Part shown: piece after piece, positions 59,417-64,000 of the stretch
Layout: every line of letters begins with the position of its first letter
Numbering within the stretch: the stretch's first letter is position 1
DNA from: Cupriavidus sp. 2SB
GTDB lineage: Bacteria > Pseudomonadota > Gammaproteobacteria > Burkholderiales > Burkholderiaceae
Assembly: GCF_005503625.1 (NCBI RefSeq)
Contig: NZ_SCMX01000026.1
Span: 1 to 64,000, forward strand
Length of the DNA: 64,000 nt
Direction of reading: 5' to 3'
The notes under the pieces: model-generated
What the model saw: the letters and a program-made list of their open reading frames with translations, nothing else
Told to the model about the DNA's origin: nothing
Database searches by the model: none
Made by a program: the position numbers and the translations under genes

Positions 59417-60490
59417 GTGATTACTCCCACGAAGACGGCCGCGACACAGCCGGGCGCAACCGAAGTGGAGCCGAGCGAACTGTTCGATGCGGATCTGGCG
59501 GCCTGGTATGCGCATCCGGAGCGGGCCTTCGACGGCTGGCTGGCGCGCCACGGCTTCCGGCACGGCACGGCCACGGTGTACCGCGCGATGTGGGGCAAGC
59601 TTCTGCGCTGGTCCGGCGAACAGGGCATGCCGCCGCTGAAATGGTCGGCAGACCAGCTCGCCGCATTCCTGGATGCCCAGAACCTTCACAAGCGCCATCG
59701 CTATCGGTACGCGCGTCTGATCGAACGGGTGTTCCATCACCTGTCCACGCTGCAGCAGAATCTGCACAACCCGGCCAGCCAGGCGGTCAAGGCGCATCTG
59801 GCCGAAGGCGAGAACGATCCCACGGCCTTTCTGCTGCCCGGCGAGCGTGACCTGCTGGTGGCCCGCATCCTGGCGCCCGAACCGGAGCCGCTGCCAGCGA
59901 AAGACGGCGAGCGTGGCATTTCGCCGACCCAGTGGAAACGCGCGCGCGATATCGCGCTGCTGGCTGTGCTGCTCGGCGGGGGCCTGAAAGTGGCCGAAGT
60001 CCGTGCCCTGCGGCTGGAATCGCTGGAGGGGGTGGGCCAGGGCGCCATCGGCATCCGCATGGTTCGCACCGACAATGGCCGGGCGTACCAGGTGCCATTG
60101 TTCTCCTTTGTCCAGGCGCCATTGCGGCATTGGCTGGCCTTGCGGGAGGCGGCAGGTTCCCTTGGCGAACTGGTCTTCCCGGCCATGGCGAACGGACGGC
60201 CGATGCACGCCGCGTCGATCTATCGCCGGATCGAGATCTTGCTGGAGGAGGCGGGCGTGCTGGCCGGACGCAGCGAGCGCGCGTCGCCGCAGACGCTGCG
60301 CAATACCTGCGGTGCCATGCATTTCGATGCGGGAACGCCGCCGGCAGCCGTCGCGCAGTTGCTCGGCATGCGGGATCTCGAATCAGGCTGGCGTTTGCAT
60401 TCGGCGTATGAAGCGTGGCAGGCCCGCACGGGATTGCCGCCGCAGCCCAAGCCTGGCGGGCGGCAGGCCGGAGAAGCCACGCAGGCTTAA
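59417..60490 (+). CDS. Tyrosine-recombinase-like protein with degenerate active site
   Basis: A 357-residue protein with the two-domain plan of phage-type integrases: SAM-like DNA-binding part (about residues 30-125) and catalytic-fold part (about 165-330). Catalytic positions look altered: the first Arg position reads GGGLKVAEVRALR, the His-x-x-Arg box reads SPQTLRNT, and the LGH...Tyr box reads LGMRDLESGWRLHSAY. A GTG at 59417 has a GGAAG ribosome-binding site; an ATG at 59378 is possible. It may bind DNA without recombining it. Confidence 0.75.
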   Translation: MITPTKTAATQPGATEVEPSELFDADLAAWYAHPERAFDGWLARHGFRHGTATVYRAMWGKLLRWSGEQGMPPLKWSADQLAAFLDAQNLHKRHRYRYARLIERVFHHLSTLQQNLHNPASQAVKAHLAEGENDPTAFLLPGERDLLVARILAPEPEPLPAKDGERGISPTQWKRARDIALLAVLLGGGLKVAEVRALRLESLEGVGQGAIGIRMVRTDNGRAYQVPLFSFVQAPLRHWLALREAAGSLGELVFPAMANGRPMHAASIYRRIEILLEEAGVLAGRSERASPQTLRNTCGAMHFDAGTPPAAVAQLLGMRDLESGWRLHSAYEAWQARTGLPPQPKPGGRQAGEATQA

Positions 60491-60578
60491 TCTGGCGCGG
60501 TTATGATGCTCCCGGTAAGGGTTCCGCCCTGACGTCCGGCGCCTTACCTTTTTCAAACGCTTTCCGACTTAAGAATCC

Positions 60579-61601
60579 ATGGCTGAAACCCTACTGCTGA
60601 CAGGTGCCACTGGCTATATTGCTTCGCATACCTGGGTGGCGTTGCATGAGGCTGGCTATCACGTAATCGGGCTTGATAATCTTTGTAACAGCAATCGGGA
60701 GGTTGTGAACCGCCTGGCACGGATCACTGGCACCACGCCCCATTTCGTGGAAGGCGATGTCCGCGACCGCGCGCTGTTGGATCAGCTGTTTGCCGAGCAC
60801 AAGATTGCCGGGGCCATCCATTTTGCGGCGTTGAAGGCCGTGGGCGAATCGGTCAGCAAACCGCTGGAGTATTACGGGAACAATCTGGCGGGCATGATCA
60901 CGCTGTGCAGCGCCATGCAGGCCGCGGGCGTCAAGCAATTGGTGTTCAGTTCGTCGGCCACGGTCTATGGAAACCCCCATACCGTGCCGATTCTTGAAGA
61001 TTTTCCGCTGTCGGCGACCAATCCGTATGGTCAGACCAAGCTGATGGGCGAGCAAATCCTGCGTGACCTTGAAATCTCCGACCCGGAATGGCGGATCGCA
61101 TTTCTACGATATTTCAATCCGGTCGGCGCGCACGAAAGCGGGCTGATCGGCGAAGATCCGGGCGGTATCCCGAATAACCTGATGCCTTATGTGGCACAGG
61201 TGGCGGGTGGCCGTCGCGAAAAACTCAGTGTTTATGGTGGCGACTATCCCACGGTCGATGGCACCGGGGTCCGGGATTACATCCACGTATGCGATCTGGC
61301 CGATGGCCACGTGGCTGCGCTGAACTACCTGGGCAAGCACCCGCGCGGCATGACGGTCAACCTGGGCACGGGTCGTGGCTACAGCGTCCTGGAGGTAGTG
61401 AAGGCCTACGAACGTGCCAGCGGACGTCCGGTTCCCTATCAGATCGTGGCGCGCCGTCCGGGCGACATCGCCTCCTGCTTTGCCGATCCCGCCCTGGCGG
61501 AATCCCTGATCGGCTGGCGTGCCCGGCACGATATCGACCGCATGTGCGAGGATTCCTGGCGCTGGCAGTCGACAAATCCGCTGGGGTTTGCCAAGGCATA
61601 A
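60579..61601 (+). CDS. galE: UDP-glucose 4-epimerase
   Basis: A 340-residue extended SDR. The NAD motif is LLTGATGYIASHTWVAL (third Gly replaced by Ala), the Ser in SSSATVYG and the catalytic Tyr/Lys in NPYGQTKLMGE. The sugar region RYFNPVGAHESGLIGEDP is that of GalE. It interconverts UDP-glucose and UDP-galactose for envelope sugars. It stands alone with a terminator. Confidence 0.95.
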   Translation: MAETLLLTGATGYIASHTWVALHEAGYHVIGLDNLCNSNREVVNRLARITGTTPHFVEGDVRDRALLDQLFAEHKIAGAIHFAALKAVGESVSKPLEYYGNNLAGMITLCSAMQAAGVKQLVFSSSATVYGNPHTVPILEDFPLSATNPYGQTKLMGEQILRDLEISDPEWRIAFLRYFNPVGAHESGLIGEDPGGIPNNLMPYVAQVAGGRREKLSVYGGDYPTVDGTGVRDYIHVCDLADGHVAALNYLGKHPRGMTVNLGTGRGYSVLEVVKAYERASGRPVPYQIVARRPGDIASCFADPALAESLIGWRARHDIDRMCEDSWRWQSTNPLGFAKA

Positions 61602-61629
61602 AAAAACCGGGCCCAGGCCCGGTTTTTTT
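61601..61629. terminator. Bidirectional terminator between galE and hns
   Basis: CCGGGCC-CA-GGCCCGG stem with A6 and T7 flanks, shared by the convergent genes. Confidence 0.9.
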
Positions 61630-61642
61630 ATGCAGCAAACGC

Positions 61643-61954
61643 TTAGCGAATCAGGAAGTCTTCCATCGACTTGCCATTTGCCAGGGCCTGGGTCAGCCAG
61701 CCCGGGCGCTTGCCACGGCCGGTCCAGGTATTGCCCGCGCTGTCCCGGTAGCGGACCGGCACCTTGCGGGCGGCGGCGGCCTTCTTGGCGCCGGGCAGCT
61801 TGCCGCCAAATCCGAGATCTTCGGCGGTCAGGCCAAACTGTTCGATTTTCTCGCGAATCTCGGCGATCACGGTCGCTTGCTCGCGCGCCTTGATTTCTTC
61901 GGCCTGCTTCTGCAGTTCGCTGATTTTCTGAACGATTTCCTGATATGTCGCCAT
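61643..61954 (-). CDS. H-NS family histone-like protein
   Basis: A 103-residue H-NS-type nucleoid protein. Residues 1-45 form a coiled-coil dimer part (IVQKISELQKQAEEIKAREQ), a linker follows, and the C-terminal DNA-binding motif reads YRDSAGNTWTGRGKRPGWL. Such proteins silence A/T-rich acquired DNA. It may matter for the low-GC PAAR module nearby, though that is inference. Confidence 0.93.
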   Translation of the reverse strand: MATYQEIVQKISELQKQAEEIKAREQATVIAEIREKIEQFGLTAEDLGFGGKLPGAKKAAAARKVPVRYRDSAGNTWTGRGKRPGWLTQALANGKSMEDFLIR

Positions 61955-62449
61955 TTGTATCCCTCTATTTACTGTTGGGTCACCGTGAATTTCACGCAGG
62001 CCATTATAACCACTGTGCGCCGGGCTGCAAATCCGTTTTTCCGGACGCCTATCGGCAATGCGAAATTTCTTAAAATTGATTTATTACTGAACTTTTCTTC
62101 ACGGGACGAATGCATGCCCGCAAACCGGCGCGGGGGGCCGCCGCCAAATGGCGGCTGCCGGCCATGGCCGGACAGTCGGGCGTACGGGATTGTCGATTCG
62201 GAAACACTGAATATCGCAATGTTTAATTCGGATGAGGCCCGGTATTTCAAGGGCGGAATGCATCGCATCGGATATTGAGGGGGGCTTCGTGTGCGCCCTG
62301 CGTCATTCCTTGAAAATGCTCCCATTGCTTACCTCAAGGTTGAATGCATGGGCGCCGTTATGGAGTCCTGAGCAGGCCGTACGGGGTGTCGGTCTGCCGG
62401 ACCGGAGCATGGGAGTGGCTTCGGGTTAACTCCTTCAGACCAGCACATC
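61955..62449. other. Long intergenic region between hns and the chemotaxis receptor
   Basis: 495 bp without a convincing gene. The left part (about 62030-62095) is A/T-rich and carries the hns promoter. Near the right end TCAA at 62334 and GCCGTTAT at 62354, 16 bases apart, resemble a flagellar sigma-28 promoter (TAAA-N15-GCCGATAA) for the receptor gene. Confidence 0.4.
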
Positions 62450-64000
62450 ATGTCCTTTCATCAGAATATTCAGATCAAGACCCTCCTGCGGGGCGCCATG
62501 GCGTTGCTCACGGCGATCCTGCTGCTCGTGGGTGGCGCAGGGCTGTATGGCATCTCGCGGTCCAACGATGCGCTGAAGGAGACCTACTCGAACCAGCTCG
62601 CCTCGTCGCAGGCGCTGGCCGAGGCCATGATCGGCACCACCCGGCTGCGTCTGGCGCTGGACCGGGGCATCATGCCCGGCAGCGAAGGCGAGGACCTGAA
62701 GAAACACGTCGACCGCTCGCTGGTGTTCGTCGAGGTGTCGGATCGTGGCTGGAAGAAATACCTTGCGTTGCCGCAAGCCGATGACGAAAAGGCCCTGTCG
62801 TCCGCACTGGCCGCCAAGCGCCAGGAATTCTTCGAAAAGGGTGTCGCGCTGTGGCAGAAGGCACTGGCCGATGGCAATCGCGAGGAAGCGCTGCGGATTG
62901 GCCGCGACGTGATGCCGGACCTGCAGCGCAGCATGTCCGCCGCGCACGAGAAGCTCGAGAAGTTCCAGATGGAAGCGGGCCGCGCCAACTTCGAAGCCGC
63001 CCAGTCGCGCTACGACACCATCCGCCTGATGTGCATCCTGCTGATCGTGATTGGCGCGGCGCTGGCGTTCGTGTCGGCCACGATGCTGAACCGCGCGATC
63101 GTGCGTCCGGTGGAAGAAGCCCTGAACGTATTCGAGCGCATGGCCGGTGGCGACCTGACGTCGCGTATCACCAGCATGTCGAACAACGAGATCGGCCGCA
63201 TGATGCAGGCGCTGGCCAAGATGCAGCAGAGCCTGTCGGGCATCGTGCATGAAGTGCGCGGCGGCACGGACTCCATCGCCTCGGCCACGCAGCAGATCTC
63301 GGCGGGCAACACCGACCTGTCGCAACGCACCGAAGAACAGGCGGCCTCGCTGGAGCAGACCGCTGCCAGCATGGAAGAACTCACCACGGTGGTGAAGCAG
63401 AACGCGGACAACGCCCGCCAGGCTGGCGTGCTGGCTGGCGAAGCCTCGCAGATCGCGCTGAAGGGCGGCGATGTGGTGGGCCGCGTGGTGGATACGATGA
63501 ACGAGATCAACGGCGCGTCGCGCAAGGTGGTCGAGATCATCGGCGTGATCGAAGGTATTGCGTTCCAGACCAACATCCTGGCGCTGAATGCCGCCGTGGA
63601 AGCGGCGCGCGCCGGTGAACAGGGACGCGGCTTTGCCGTGGTGGCTGGCGAGGTGCGCAGCCTGGCGCAACGCAGCGCCAACGCCGCCAAGGAAATCGAA
63701 TCGCTGATCAGCGAGTCTGGCCAGCGCGTGGAGAGCGGCACGAAGCTGGTGGCCGAGGCCGGCCAGACGATGGGCGAAATCGTGCAGGCAGTGCGCCGCG
63801 TGACGGACATCATGAACGAGATCAGCGCCGCGTCGCAGGAGCAGACCACGGGCATCGAGCAGGTCAACCAGGCCGTGGCGCAGATGGACCAGGTCACGCA
63901 GCAGAATGCCGCGCTGGTGGAAGAAGCGGCTGCTGCGGCGGGTGCGCTGGAAGAGCAGGCGCAGAAGCTCAAGAGCGTGGTGTCGGTGTTCACGGTGGCG
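62450..64000 (+). CDS. Methyl-accepting chemotaxis protein (cut by window edge)
   Basis: 517 codons to the window end, still open. It has a first membrane helix ([21 protein letters not shown]), a four-helix-bundle periplasmic sensor (about residues 40-190), a second helix ([21 protein letters not shown]), a HAMP domain ([21 protein letters not shown]) and the signalling hairpin with its tip [29 protein letters not shown]. Methylation-type helices ([17 protein letters not shown]) are present. It belongs to the Tar/Tsr-like group of this family; the ligand is not readable. Confidence 0.93.
   Translation, partial: MSFHQNIQIKTLLRGAMALLTAILLLVGGAGLYGISRSNDALKETYSNQLASSQALAEAMIGTTRLRLALDRGIMPGSEGEDLKKHVDRSLVFVEVSDRGWKKYLALPQADDEKALSSALAAKRQEFFEKGVALWQKALADGNREEALRIGRDVMPDLQRSMSAAHEKLEKFQMEAGRANFEAAQSRYDTIRLMCILLIVIGAALAFVSATMLNRAIVRPVEEALNVFERMAGGDLTSRITSMSNNEIGRMMQALAKMQQSLSGIVHEVRGGTDSIASATQQISAGNTDLSQRTEEQAASLEQTAASMEELTTVVKQNADNARQAGVLAGEASQIALKGGDVVGRVVDTMNEINGASRKVVEIIGVIEGIAFQTNILALNAAVEAARAGEQGRGFAVVAGEVRSLAQRSANAAKEIESLISESGQRVESGTKLVAEAGQTMGEIVQAVRRVTDIMNEISAASQEQTTGIEQVNQAVAQMDQVTQQNAALVEEAAAAAGALEEQAQKLKSVVSVFTVA

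Noticed and set aside
59417..60490. Active integrase marking a genomic island
   Set aside because: No flanking tRNA, attachment-site repeats or phage genes were seen and catalytic residues look lost.

Overview
The window looks like chromosomal DNA of a high-GC betaproteobacterium of the Burkholderiaceae, most likely Cupriavidus or a close Ralstonia relative. This is an inference from gene content: a Bug-type solute receptor, beta-ketoadipate genes, a complete Flp/Tad pilus locus with CpaB, CpaC and TadD homologues, TgpA/DUF58/MoxR, an H-NS of the short beta-proteobacterial type, and an OhrR with both regulatory cysteines. The left edge is the 3' end of a 5S rRNA, so an rRNA operon lies just outside. 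The right edge cuts a chemotaxis receptor.

Layout. 0-6 kb: 5S end, GIY-YIG protein, ohrR-ohr peroxide operon, a Do-family protease, a small conserved protein, and a MarR/MFS efflux pair with a clear palindromic operator. 6-11 kb: the moxR-DUF58-tgpA transglutaminase operon and a PhyH-type oxygenase. 11-20 kb: an uncharacterised oxidative gene cluster with a GntR regulator, a flavin/2Fe-2S reductase, a GlcG/HbpS protein, an aldehyde dehydrogenase, a heme-oxygenase-like diiron enzyme, an ornithine-cyclodeaminase-family enzyme, a permease, two 2Fe-2S ferredoxins and a small unknown protein. Similar GTATAC-centred sites sit in front of five of its transcription units. 20-29 kb: PcaR-like and LysR regulators, a repeat-bearing secreted protein, YggT, MarR, a glycine-zipper lipoprotein, a dienelactone hydrolase, a PLD-type nuclease, dodecin and a TpsB outer-membrane transporter. 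29-45.5 kb: two divergent paralogous repeat lipoproteins, each with a perfect -24/-12 (sigma-54) promoter, followed by a full tad pilus locus that ends with a sigma-54 activator. Together these look like one surface-attachment regulon. 45.6-49.8 kb: sbcD-sbcC. 50.3-53 kb: pcaIJF (end of the beta-ketoadipate pathway) behind a PcaR-type box. 53-55 kb: an SDR and a Bug receptor. 55.2-56.8 kb: a translationally coupled PAAR - peptidoglycan hydrolase - secreted protein trio of lower GC, read as an orphan type VI effector/immunity module. 57-64 kb: PadR, nitronate monooxygenase-like flavoprotein, a degenerate tyrosine recombinase, galE, H-NS and the chemotaxis receptor.

Three copies of a ~125 bp composite palindromic repeat lie directly behind gene 3' ends at 20.06, 49.84 and 52.97 kb. 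The most interesting unexplained items are the diiron-oxygenase cluster with its putative GntR regulon, the sigma-54-linked lipoprotein/TpsB/Tad system, and the PAAR effector trio. All functional claims come from reading sequence and motifs; no database search was run.
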